Source of the DNA: Enoplolaimus lenunculus
Taxonomy: Eukaryota > Nematoda > Enoplea > Enoplida > Thoracostomopsidae
NCBI GenBank assembly: GCA_030248215.1
Contig: JASANG010000885.1
Span: 124,001-188,000 of the forward strand
Length of the DNA stretch: 64,000 nt
Direction: 5' to 3'
The notes under the pieces are model-generated. The model ran no database searches and had not been told where the DNA came from. It worked only from the letters and a program-made list of their open reading frames with translations. This document shows, in pieces, positions 53,327 through 63,289 of the stretch. Both the position numbers and the translations under genes were made by a program. The first letter of the stretch is position 1, and every line of letters starts with the position of its first letter.

Positions 53327-53430
53327 GACCTTTAAAAATATTGGCTTACAACTCATTTAATATTAACCAACGTTCAATGTTTGAGGTATGGAGAACCACA
53401 TTTTTATTGCAGAGCAGACAAGAGTTAACG

Positions 53431-53588
53431 TGAATATCAATGGCGGATCCATGGGGGGCCACCCCGGCCGTGGCCCCCCAACAGCATCTCGACAAAAATT
53501 ATATAGCAATTTTGTGACTATAGTTCGTGGTTTGTGTGTGAAATTTTGCCCCCCCCCCAAATTTTGAGATCCTGGATCCGCCATTGGT
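53431..53588. mobile_element. ATGGCGGATCC-ended MITE
   Basis: AATGGCGGATCCATGGGG to CCTGGATCCGCCATT; GGGGCC-rich near the ends. Related worn copies at 5268-5563, 21133-21268 and 48612-48765. Confidence 0.7.
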
Positions 53589-53817
53589 GAATATATTATT
53601 TGTTATCAAAACCAAACTAGCAAGGATTATAACAAACTGTTGTGTTTGTGATGCAGGCAACCACGATAACGACGGCAGTTTGAGACACATTTTATTTCCA
53701 TTTGGTCACATGACATCCAAATTTTGTCTGTTAAGCCCGATGCCGAGATCCCGTAAATTTAACGTTGACGTTAAATCAACATGAGACAAAAGATGTGTCT
53801 CAAACTGACACAAAATA

Positions 53818-54025
53818 CACTGCAAAAAATGGCGTGTCAAATTGAATCTCTCCGAAATAGGCTCGTCGAGACTACAGTAACTGAGTCAAATTCGACTCAA
53901 CCATAGTCAGATGTGCGACTCGGCGAGTCGAATTTGACTCTGGCGGAGTTGAATTTAACACAGTTTGTGTAGTCCGAAAAAGCCTATTTTGGAAAGAGTC
54001 AATTTGACTCACCATTTTTGCAGTG
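53818..54025. mobile_element. CACTGCAAAAAA-ended palindromic MITE
   Basis: TA on both sides; ends CACTGCAAAAAATGGCG and CACCATTTTTGCAGTG; internal TGACTC motifs. Confidence 0.82.
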
Positions 54026-54173
54026 TACAAGAAACAATTTAGTTTGCCATATATTTGCTGTCGGACAAACAACGCGCCATTGAAACAAGCATCACATGTG
54101 TTTTTGACATTTCTTGCTTGTTAAAATTGCACATCATTTGTTTTAAGCAAAACAATTTAATCAGAAATAAAAT

Positions 54174-54357
54174 GGCCAATCTTACTCTTAGGGGCGTAGC
54201 AGTAGATTAAGCGTCTTCCTAAGCCTAAGCCTAAGCCTAAGCGTTGCACAAATGTGTTCCTAAACCTACGCCTAAGCAAAAAACGTAATCTAGAATATAA
54301 ACCGCCGCTATTATAGACCCACCAGAAACCTGGACGCCGCTTAAAGTAACATAAGCC
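54174..54357. mobile_element. GGCC-ended MITE (GTTACTTT type)
   Basis: Ends GGCCAATCTTACTCTTAGGG and AAAGTAACATAAGCC; TAAGCC runs. Target duplication not clear. Confidence 0.7.
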
Positions 54358-54631
54358 AGAAATCTAAAGCGCTATTTTGTTCTATTTTTGTTACTTTGTT
54401 AAACTGTATGGGACCAAACTGTACGGTGCATAAATATAGAATGACATGAGCAGACCCCGAAATATCAATCACAAAGCGATTAACAAATACAAAATTAAAT
54501 GCTCGTTTAAATATTTGTCAGTTTTGAATTTAAACTAACACTTCAGATCCATGGTTAAACGGAAATTCAAATTTCAAAGTCGTCGTTAGAGGCATGTGAT
54601 TGGCTAAATATTAGTGCGTTATAAAACAGCC

Positions 54632-55512
54632 GGCCAGTGTTACTTTAACGGGCGTCCAGGTTACTGGTGGGTCTATAAAAAGTACGTTTAGATTCTTGAT
54701 TACATTTTTTTGCTTAGGCTTATGCTTATGCTTAGACTTAGTAAATTATTTTTACAACGTTTAGGCTTAGGCTTACTTAAGTTTAGGAATACGCTTAATG
54801 CGCAGTTACGCCCCTTAAAGTAATGCGGGGTTCACGTTATAACCGGGGCAGCTTGGGACACGTTTTGTTCCTATAAGACTATTGGGTCAGATTTTGTCTG
54901 CTTGTAGACCCCATATCGTGTTCAAAAATTCGTATTTGTCTGCTAATATCATGTGTAGGTCACCTTTTGTCCTTCAATATCATATGATATTCGAGGTATT
55001 GTCTGCGAATATCATATGATGTAGTTTCAAATGTTTGCATACTTGAGGTAACATACCCAAATTGTCCTGTTGAATATCATATGATACTATAATTTGAAAT
55101 TCGAATTTTTGAATTATGAAGCAGTGGTTTTAAGCGATTTTGTGCCGGAAACAATTTGCAGGCATGTATTTGGTATTTAAAGCACGTTTGTGCCTCTGCC
55201 GTCTAACTTTTCATTCATTTATTAGTACCCTAAGGTTACACTGTCCCGCTGAATATCATATGATATTCGTTGAAATTTTGGAATATCATATGATATTCGC
55301 ATAAATGTCCGACAGCGTCACATGACATACCGTCCCTTGTACACATTGATCGTTTGAGAGCGGTGGTTTGTAAGCTAATGTGATATGACAATCGAGTTTT
55401 GTCCGTTGACCCGATATAAGTGCCCAAATTTTAAGGTTGACGTCGAATCAACATGGGACAAACCGTGTCCCGCCTGCCCCGGTTATAACGTGAACCCCGC
55501 ATAACATTGGCC
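54632..55512. mobile_element. GGCC-ended MITE split by a second element
   Basis: Left part GGCCAGTGTTACTTTAACGG to 54823, right part TAACATTGGCC to 55512; flanks AAACAGCC / AAACAATC. The interruption is the element at 54824-55501. Confidence 0.8.
54824..55501. mobile_element. Harbinger-like element with AATATCATATGATATT palindromes
   Basis: Terminal inverted repeats starting TGCGGGGTTCACGTTATAAC, flanked by the 3-bp duplication TAA when the host element is restored in frame with its other copies. Inside, the palindrome around CATATG recurs at least five times. No transposase frame. Confidence 0.7.
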
Positions 55513-56500
55513 AAACAATCACCGGCTGGCTGTGCAGTTAGCATCAACTGGTTATTTAAAGAATAACTAATCAACCTTGCGTTCATTTTCCTGACCTCAA
55601 AATATTAGTGGCTACAATTTAAAGAATTGTCCCTAAATTAGTAGCTTAGCAAAAATTCTATTCAGCATGCGTTGTATCGTTTGTCGAAACGCTATTTTAA
55701 CATCAAACGTAAGCTATTTTTTTTCAAAACACTAAAAATTCTTTGAATTTGTTATTTTAATTAGGCTTAGGTTGACTTTTGACCAAATGAAAGGGCGGAC
55801 TAATTTTGACAGCCAAATAACCATTTTGCGTCGAAACAGCGTCTTCGCTCAAATGGACCTAATCTATCCTAAGCTATAAGGTTTCGACCCTCTCATTGGG
55901 CTTAGTCTATAATATATAATTGGCTGTATTTCATATATATCTGCTATTATTTGTGTTTAGTCTGTGATTTATAAAAAAAACAAACAAAAACATTTGGTAT
56001 TTGCCAGTAATTCAGCCTTTTTGCCGTCAAAAGCGTCCAAATTTGAAGCGAAGACAATAACATCAGAAATAATAAATTACTAGTTACGTAAGGTTTGAGC
56101 CCGTCCACCAGCGGTATCGTGTAATTCTTAATGGACGTGAACGGAAAGCAAGCATATTATTATGATGGCCGTTTTATAAGTAATATAATGACCACCTAAA
56201 ACCATGTGAACATCTGCCAATTTGCCTCAGCCAATGCTTGCTGTGATTATGCGAAATGTAATTATATTGTCAATCTTCAATAAAACACGCCATTTTGATA
56301 TGGCCATACCACGGCTTATTCGAATCAATGACGTATAAATGAGGAACACGAATATTCCGAAATTTCTAGAGAGCAAAAAGAAATAATGAACTTTAAACAA
56401 AAATTAAAATAACTTTTTATAAGAAGTCAAAAATGTTTACAAAATGTTTAGTATGTCACGAATTGAAACCCTGGCAACTCCCCTAGTTTAAATAATAGGA
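55513..56500. other. No gene or clear repeat seen
   Basis: AT-rich sequence without long frames, splice-like exon signatures or recognised element ends. Confidence 0.45.
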
Positions 56501-56505
56501 TGGTC

Positions 56506-56639
56506 GGCCGATGTTACTTTAAGGGGCGGCCAGCTTTCTGCTGGGTCCATAAAAGAGTAGGTTTAGATTCTAGATTACATTTTCTTAGACTTCGAAATAC
56601 GCTTAACCTGCTGTTGCGCCTCTTAAAGTAGCATTGGCT
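56506..56639. mobile_element. GGCC-ended hAT-like MITE (GTTACTTT type)
   Basis: Perfect 8-bp duplication GGATGGTC; a short copy with hardly any TTAGGC left. Confidence 0.87.
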
Positions 56640-57034
56640 GGATGGTCTATAAGTACCAAACGAACGAAGACAAGGTACTTGAATGTATGTTTACGTTTTC
56701 TCCGTCCTGCTGATGGAAGAACCAATTGGAAAGCCGTATTTAGCGTTAATAGCAAGACAGATATTTGTTAGGCAAAATAAAATGATTACTTTTGGCATTT
56801 TTGCTCGGGTTAGTGGCCAGACGGACACCAAAGGAAGCTCATCGTCGTTGAAAACTTTTTGACCACTAGAAATATATATGACTGAATTTGAGCTAAGAAT
56901 CTTATTGAAAAAATGTGGTATTAATGCAACTGACTTGCAATTGTTTGCAGAAAAAGCGACAATTTATCGAAAACTCTAATACGAATTTTATACAATGGTT
57001 TCACCCCAACCCTTGGTTTAATCTCAAACCAATC

Positions 57035-57175
57035 GGCCAATGTAATGTACAGCGGCGGAACCGTATTGTAAGCATATTCCTAAACCTAAGCCTAAATCAG
57101 GCAAAAATTTGTCTAAAGCTTAAGAAGACTCTATTCTATTCTGACAGCAAAACGTTCCTGATTTTGACATGGGCC
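57035..57175. mobile_element. GGCC-ended hAT-like MITE
   Basis: Flanks AACCAATC / AAACAATC; ends GGCCAATGTAATGTACAGC and GACATGGGCC. Confidence 0.8.
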
Positions 57176-57393
57176 AAACAATCGAACACGGAAATGCAAC
57201 CATGTTTAGAACATATCAAAATATATTAAACGAGATAATACCGTACCGGTTTGAATGCGTGGCAACATAACCTTGCAACCTTCAATCGCCAACTATTTTC
57301 AAACCTAAAGCCTCTTGAATTTGTCTTATTGAAAAAGTTGTTTTACCAAACTACTTCAGCATACCATCTGGCTCTGTATATATCTGTTCTGCA

Positions 57394-57847
57394 TACTGTA
57401 TTGACCCGAATAAGAGGGGGGTAATAACAGGGTGTGTCTCCATTTTGAGTCCGAATCAATTGGAGTCCGTATTTCTAATAAAAGTCCGTAAGCGAATAGA
57501 GTCCCTAAACCCTCATTAGAGTCCATAAATGTCAATGAACCCTAATTGCAGCATATAAAGGACTCCAGGACCAAATAATTTGAGTTTGAAACTTTAAAGC
57601 GTACTTAAATTTTAAAAGTAAATTCACACGTACTCCTTGAATTATCGCTCAAGCTATTGACACAAGACAAATAAATGTTTAATTCAACGGATAATTGCAG
57701 TACCGGATATATATCAGTAAAGAAGGGCGGCGGAGCGTGGGTTAAAAATAAATAACAGTCCGTAACCGAGTAACAAGGTGTGGGGTGCCCTCTGGAGAGG
57801 CCAAATAAATACCAGTCCCCCACCCTATTATTCGGGTCAATACAGTA
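57394..57847 (+). repeat. GGGTCAATACAG-ended repeat, complete
   Basis: Inverted ends TACTGTATTGACCCGAATAA and TTATTCGGGTCAATACAGTA; the best-preserved copy, about 450 bp. Confidence 0.78.
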
Positions 57848-58167
57848 CAAGAGACACATTATTATTATAGGAAACATTATTTAGCCAAATTTGAAGAACT
57901 GAAAAAAAAGGTTTGTTGTCGCTTACACTACAATAAAAGCTTTATATTTCCTGCGTTTACCTCTACAAAATTAAGATTGATCGCAACAGATTTTGATTGT
58001 TGAAGTGTTCAGTAAAGAAAAATGTTGTATATGCGAAAATAAAAAATCGTGAAAATGAATACTGAGAGCATCGGTTTTGCAGTTTGCTATCGCAAACCGC
58101 AAGTTGAAGCTCATGAGTCCAATGGTCCAATCCAGTTGCACATGATATACATGTATGTATGTATATC

Positions 58168-58257
58168 AGGGTTCCAACGGGAACTTAATTTTGCCCAAAC
58201 AGGAATTGAATTTTTGCAGAAATTGTGGTCGGAACAGGAATTCCAATTGAACACTGA
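58168..58257. mobile_element. Fragment of a CAGGGTTC-type element
   Basis: CAGGGTTCCAACGGGAAC through GGAACAGGAATTCC. Confidence 0.55.
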
Positions 58258-58666
58258 CGTTTTAAAGAATCACACTCTATGTCATAAAAACGTTTGCACC
58301 CGGCCAAGTGGTGAAAAAACACGGAAGATTTGAAAAATATATTTTGGACCGACCAAAGCATTCTCCCAGCATATCAGATAGCTGTAGTTATTATACAAAG
58401 CTAGCTGTTTTAGTGTATACGTCGTAGCCAACGCCGTAATTCTGCCCAATTCCGAATTAAGCCAGCCCAATTCCGAATTAAGCTAGTCCAAAGCGAAATT
58501 GTGACTTTGGCTAGCCCACGGCGTGATTTTTTTTCTTTGCGAGTTGTGCACTCCCTGTGAGTGGTTACTACCTTAATGCAATACACAAATACGTTTACAA
58601 TAAGCAAAGTGTGATCAAGCTTCAAAAAATGCAAAGACGTTAATGGATGCCGAGTGACACTCAGAA

Positions 58667-59025
58667 GGCTTAGGCTAGGCTTAGGCTTAGGTTTAGGCTT
58701 AGGCTTAGGCTTAGGCTTAGGCTTAGGCTTAGGCTTAAGCTTAGGCTTAAGCTTAGGCGTAGGCTTAGGCTTAGGCTTAGGCTTAGGCTTAGGCTTAGGC
58801 TTAGGCTTAGCCTTAGGCTTAGGCTTAGGCTTAGGCTTAGGCTTAGGCTTAGGCTTAGGCTTAGGCTTAAGCTTAGGCTTAAGCTTAGGCGTAGGCTTAG
58901 GCTTAGGCTTAAGCTTAGGCTTAGGCTTAGGCTTAGGCTTAGGCTTAGGCTTAGGCTTAGGCTTAGGCTAGGCATAGGCTTAGGCTTAGGCTTAGGCTTA
59001 TGCTTAGGCTTAGGCTTAGGCTTAG
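58667..59025. repeat. Interstitial telomere-type array, (TTAGGC)n on the + strand
   Basis: About 360 bp of TTAGGC with sparse variants (TTAAGC, GTAGGC). The G-rich strand points rightwards, opposite to the array at 8.9 kb. Long Leu-Gly and Leu-Ser reading frames here are artefacts of the hexamer. Confidence 0.92.
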
Positions 59026-59165
59026 AAACTTACATTGTTGTTGTAGTATGTATATATTAAACCAATATTTTATCGCACACAGTATAGCGTCCGCACTGAA
59101 GAAATGTCACATATCTACAAATTGCATCTGCAAGCTTGGTTGCCACAGACTTGTGTGGTTTGAGT

Positions 59166-59347
59166 TTGGCAAAAAGGGGCGTCCAGGTTTCGGCTGGGTC
59201 TATAAAATAGTACGATTATATTCTATATTACATTTTTTGCTTAGGCTTAGGCTTACGCTTAGGAACTCATTTTCGCAACGCTTTAGGGATAGGCTAGTAA
59301 GGAATACGCTTAGTCTACTAGGACGCCCATTAAAGTAACATGGGCCA
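59166..59347. mobile_element. GGCC-ended MITE (GTTACTTT type), left end worn
   Basis: AAGGGGCGTCCAGGTTTCGG, GCTTAGGCTTAGG, and right end AAAGTAACATGGGCC. It lies about 140 bp from the array at 58667-59025. Confidence 0.7.
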
Positions 59348-59663
59348 CGGGATTTATAATGCTTATTCTGTTATTGATACATTAATTTAGTTAGAAGTCC
59401 AGTTCAAAAGTACAATCGTATCAGTTGGAAATGTTGAAACAAACAAAATTAGCAAAAAAACAGCGAAATTCAAAATATACAATATTGAGCAATCATTATC
59501 AAATCAGAGATGTCCGTATATCAACGAAATGTCAGGGTCGATCTCATCGCTGACAACAGTAAACACACGCTGCCAAAAAGTTAAGTATAACCTAATGAAC
59601 CAGGTAGTAAATTGGTTACGGATAGTAGGTTTGAAGACAGACAACCAGTTGGTTACATATTTC

Positions 59664-59950
59664 GGCCCATGTAAAGATCAGGGGTGGAAGGTTTTTCTGA
59701 AAAGACTAGAATAAAGTAAGCTTAAGGTTCAGATTATTTTTTTGCTTGGCTTAGGCTTAGGCTCAGGCTTAGGCTTAGTAATATGCTCGTTCTTACGCTT
59801 AGGTTTAGACTTAGGCTTAGGCTTAGGCTTAGGAATATGCTCATTCTTACGCTTTAGGTTTAGAAATATGGTCATTCTTACACTTAGGCTTAGGCTCAGG
59901 CTTAAGAATATGGTTATACTACTGTTCCGCCGCTGTTCTTTACATTGGTC
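59664..59950. mobile_element. GGCC-ended hAT-like MITE, long copy
   Basis: Perfect 8-bp duplication CATATTTC; ends GGCCCATGTAAAGATCAGGG and TTCTTTACATTGGTC; three TTAGGC blocks separated by AATATGCTCATTCTTACGC-like spacers. Confidence 0.88.
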
Positions 59951-60569
59951 CATATTTCTACCAAAAATAAGCCAGTTTCAGTAATTCGTTGATGCCACCG
60001 ATTCAGACAAAAACGACAAAAATCATAAAAAAACCCCGTTTTTTCCGTTGGTTTTCTTGCAAGTGAAAAATGCTAATACTGGTAAGCTGCTTTATTATAC
60101 TGCATTAAAGTTTCACCTGCCACTTCTAATGGGTACAGCTGAAAGTGTTGTGGCGTATCAGGTCATGCATGGAAAACATACTATTATTGCGTTTTAGGGT
60201 TTGCGAGACCTTCACAATGGCTTGGACCCATCTTTAGGGATTTGTTATTACAATGGGTAGGGATTTGTTATTTCTGGTGACAATATATCGTTTAAAATGT
60301 ACAATGCGATCTTGGTATTTCCAGCGAGGTAAAGTTGCTATGCAAGAGTTAAACTGAACGCAAAGCTCAATACGACACTAACGCTGCACATTGGTTGTAC
60401 AATTTCAACATTTAAGTCAAGTGTGCGCTTTTCAATGGCGTACGGATAAATTTGAATTTGGGGCCGCATCCTGCCAGGTCCGTGCCTTTGGGTTTTCAAA
60501 GTAAACCTACAATCCTTTGGCAGTGACGGATCGAAATTTTTTGATGGGATGTATCATGTAGGCCACGCT

Positions 60570-60735
60570 CGGGACTGTAGCCTAGGGGGGAAGGAAGCTC
60601 AGCAAACTCCCTGGAAAAATTTTGGCCCCCCTAGAAAATTTTCCACCTTGCTTGCAAGTCTCATTAAAAACCCTTGAATGCCCCTTGTGAAAATTTTTGA
60701 GCTCCCATAACAAGGTGATGCTGGATACGGTCCTG
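60570..60735. mobile_element. CCGTAGCC-type MITE
   Basis: CGGGACTGTAGCC to GATACGGTCCTG, flanks GCCACGCT / ACCACGTT. Confidence 0.75.
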
Positions 60736-61184
60736 ACCACGTTCTCCAAAGTTGACCGTGAGACTTATTTCATAGTTGTCTTTTAGATCCGCTGAGTTTT
60801 TGGCAAGCTGGGTAACTGGACCACGCCGAATTGTTCGCTACGTAAACATGACTTGAAGAAAATATCGCGAGCGAAATGCTAGACACCATTGTCTGCAAAA
60901 CTCTAGTAAAGAATATCAGTTTGACGTCTTTGAAAGCGCATTTTTGTATATGAGATATTTTTCTGTGCACAATGAGTTAAAAGGGAATGAGCAACGGCTT
61001 GAATCAAAGTTTACGAAGGGTTTTGAACAATTTGCGAGCGAAGCGAGCCAGAAGCTGTACATCGTTTCAGTATTAAATAGCCCATCTGTAACAGACTCAA
61101 AACGTTTATTAATTAATTAACTGTGGAGTTTAAACCACACGGAAGCCTCCTGCAGTCTAGCGCTTGTCTAACTGTGAAGGTTTG

Positions 61185-61338
61185 GGCCCATGTAAAGATC
61201 AGGGGCGGAACGTTTTTCTGTGGGACTAGAATATAGTAAGCTTAAGCTTTAGACTAATTTTTATGCTTGGCTTAGGCTTAGGCTTAGGTTTAGGAATAAG
61301 CTTATAATCCTGTTCCGCCTCTGTTCTTTACATTGGCC
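61185..61338. mobile_element. GGCC-ended hAT-like MITE
   Basis: Perfect 8-bp duplication AAGGTTTG; ends GGCCCATGTAAAGATCAGGG and TTCTTTACATTGGCC. Confidence 0.9.
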
Positions 61339-61560
61339 AAGGTTTGAACAATTTTTATTACTATTTTTTGCGACCTCACCTCAGCGAGATCGAGTTTAGA
61401 TGGTTGTTCGCAAAATATCTAATTTGCATATGCACTTATGGGCTGCATTATATAGATTTTGGTTATATACTTTTCACCTGGACAAGGATTATATATTTGT
61501 GGAAGCTAAACAAGGTCTGTGGCTAATTAAATATAACGTTGTGATTGGACGAAATATCAC

Positions 61561-61665
61561 CTAAAATACGTTTCCAGTTTCGTTCGATGGCCCCAATTCC
61601 AGCCAGTTTATGCCCGATGACCAGTTTACCTCTGGCCGCAAATGTGACGCTGCGACTCACATAGT
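61561..61665 (-). CDS. Candidate exon of an unidentified gene
   Basis: Acceptor TTTGTACAG|AC, donor TTTTAG|GTGATA; phase 1 in and out (105 nt). Reads YVSRSVTFAARGKLVIGHKL then AGIGAIERNWKRIL. It may join the exon at 63176-63289. Alternative: the ERNWK motif resembles the C-terminal region of hAT transposases, so this could be a transposase fragment. Confidence 0.35.
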
Positions 61666-61844
61666 CTGTACAAATTGTTTTAACAATTGTTTTGCAAGAA
61701 ATATTAATTGTTTTAGAAAAAATAACTATTTTTCTTATAATAATCAATTGTATTGTAATTTTTTTTTCTAGAATTGTCATAAAAAAAAATTTTTTTATCT
61801 TGTTAGTTTTGACTTTAAATGTCTTCCTTTGAACAGTGTCGCAG

Positions 61845-62040
61845 ACAAAATTTGTATGTAATCTATATATTTAAACTGGAACGCCCTACATACGTATTTT
61901 GGCCAACTTTCCAGCATTACTTTGTTTACAATAATTTGTTAGGATTGCTCTATGAAAAAATTTGCAACTAAATTTTTGTGCTTTCGCTAACTTTAGCGCA
62001 CTGCGCAAAGCTGGCAGACTAGCATAAACTATGACGCATG
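61845..62040. repeat. Repeat family with CTGGAACGCC...ACATACGTA
   Basis: ACTGGAACGCCCTACATACG and CACTGCGCAAAGCTGGCAGA; related to 37860-38070 and 29960-30200. Confidence 0.55.
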
Positions 62041-62429
62041 TAGTGATTCGTGCTGAGGTACGTCCCTGGCGCTAATCCAGTTTCCCACAAACTAAAAGTT
62101 TTCAACAATTCTTTATGTATGATCCGTTCAAAACGTTTACGTTCGAAACTTACTATGAATCAAAAGCAAGCTCGTAACCAGATTAGCCGAGTCAAAACAA
62201 TTTCTGAAGGAAAACACCGCTTCTATAAGCCGATCAAATTTTTTTCTCTTCTGGTCTTGTCAGGCTACTTTATTTTTTTCAAATAATCACATTAATGATT
62301 TGTGGGTAGCTTATAACGATATGGGTAGTATAGAGGAAGAATATGATACACAGCAATCTGCTGAACCACATTGTCCCTCCTTATCATTGATGTGCAAGAA
62401 CTTGAATAAAATTTCGCCAAATGTACAAC

Positions 62430-62596
62430 CGGGCCCGTAACGAATGGGAGCTAACGGGGCTCAGCCCCCCCCCCCTGGAAAAATTTTGGCCCCCTTGAAG
62501 ATTTTCAATCTTGCTTGTAAGTCATTGAAAGCCCTCGAATGGCCCTTCTAAAAATTTTTTGGTACCCCTTAGTACGGTGAGCTGTCTACCGGCCTG
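62430..62596. mobile_element. CCGTAGCC-type hAT-like MITE
   Basis: CGGGCCCGTAACG to CTACCGGCCTG, 8-bp duplication TGTACAAC / TGTAGAAC. Confidence 0.8.
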
Positions 62597-62783
62597 TGTA
62601 GAACCAGGACAAAAACCATTTTGCAACAAAAAATAGCAAATTCTAAAAAGCAACATACGCCGAAACACTGATGTTTATATGAAATAGCTTCAAATCAGTC
62701 ACATATTGACTACTTATGAACTAAAGAAAATGCTAAGGATTAAAATTTCGCTTGAGACGTTAGGGTGTTGCTATACTCACAAC

Positions 62784-63170
62784 CAGGGTAGGTTTTTCCG
62801 AAACAAAATGACCGGAAATTGAATTTTTCCATTTTTTAGGAAAAAAATGAAAAAATGAAAAAATTCACTTTTTGTCTGAGTGATCGGTTATCCAACTATA
62901 CATATTCATAATCTATAATTTTCGTTCTGTTCGAACATATAATGTGTCCTGGTGGACATATACACACGGTCACTGTTAATGTGTTACATGGGAATTAGTT
63001 ACATGTCATCTAAAAACGTTATTTTATATCATATTTAGTTGCAAATTACATTTAAGAATTGTTCAAATTTTATTGACTTTTTCCATTTTTTTCCACCCCC
63101 TCGGAAAAAAATGGAAAAAATGGTAATAAAACCATTGTTTTCTGGTAATTTTTTCCGGCCAAAAGCCCTG
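62784..63170. mobile_element. CAGGG-ended hAT-like element next to a candidate donor
   Basis: Ends CAGGGTAGGTTTTTCCG and CCGGCCAAAAGCCCTG, 8-bp duplication CTCACAAC / CTTACAAC. TTTTTCCATTTTTT tracts are mirrored inside. On the - strand the duplication carries the GTAAG of the exon at 63176-63289. Confidence 0.75.
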
Positions 63171-63175
63171 CTTAC

Positions 63176-63289
63176 AACAATTGCGCCAGCATAACGCTTC
63201 CGATTTGGTAGGTACGTCGCCTTGTTTAATGTGTCGAGTGTCGCCGTCGACTCTAATAGGAATTAACATCGGAACCTCTAACGAGAACT
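63176..63289 (-). CDS. Candidate exon of an unidentified gene
   Basis: Acceptor AATTGCAG|AG, donor AATTGTT|GTAAG; phase 1 in and out (114 nt). Reads FSLEVPMLIPIRVDGDTRHI then KQGDVPTKSEALCWRN. Codon composition looks coding, and the phase matches the candidate exon at 61561-61665. Not recognised. A CAGGG-ended element sits directly at its donor. Confidence 0.4.
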
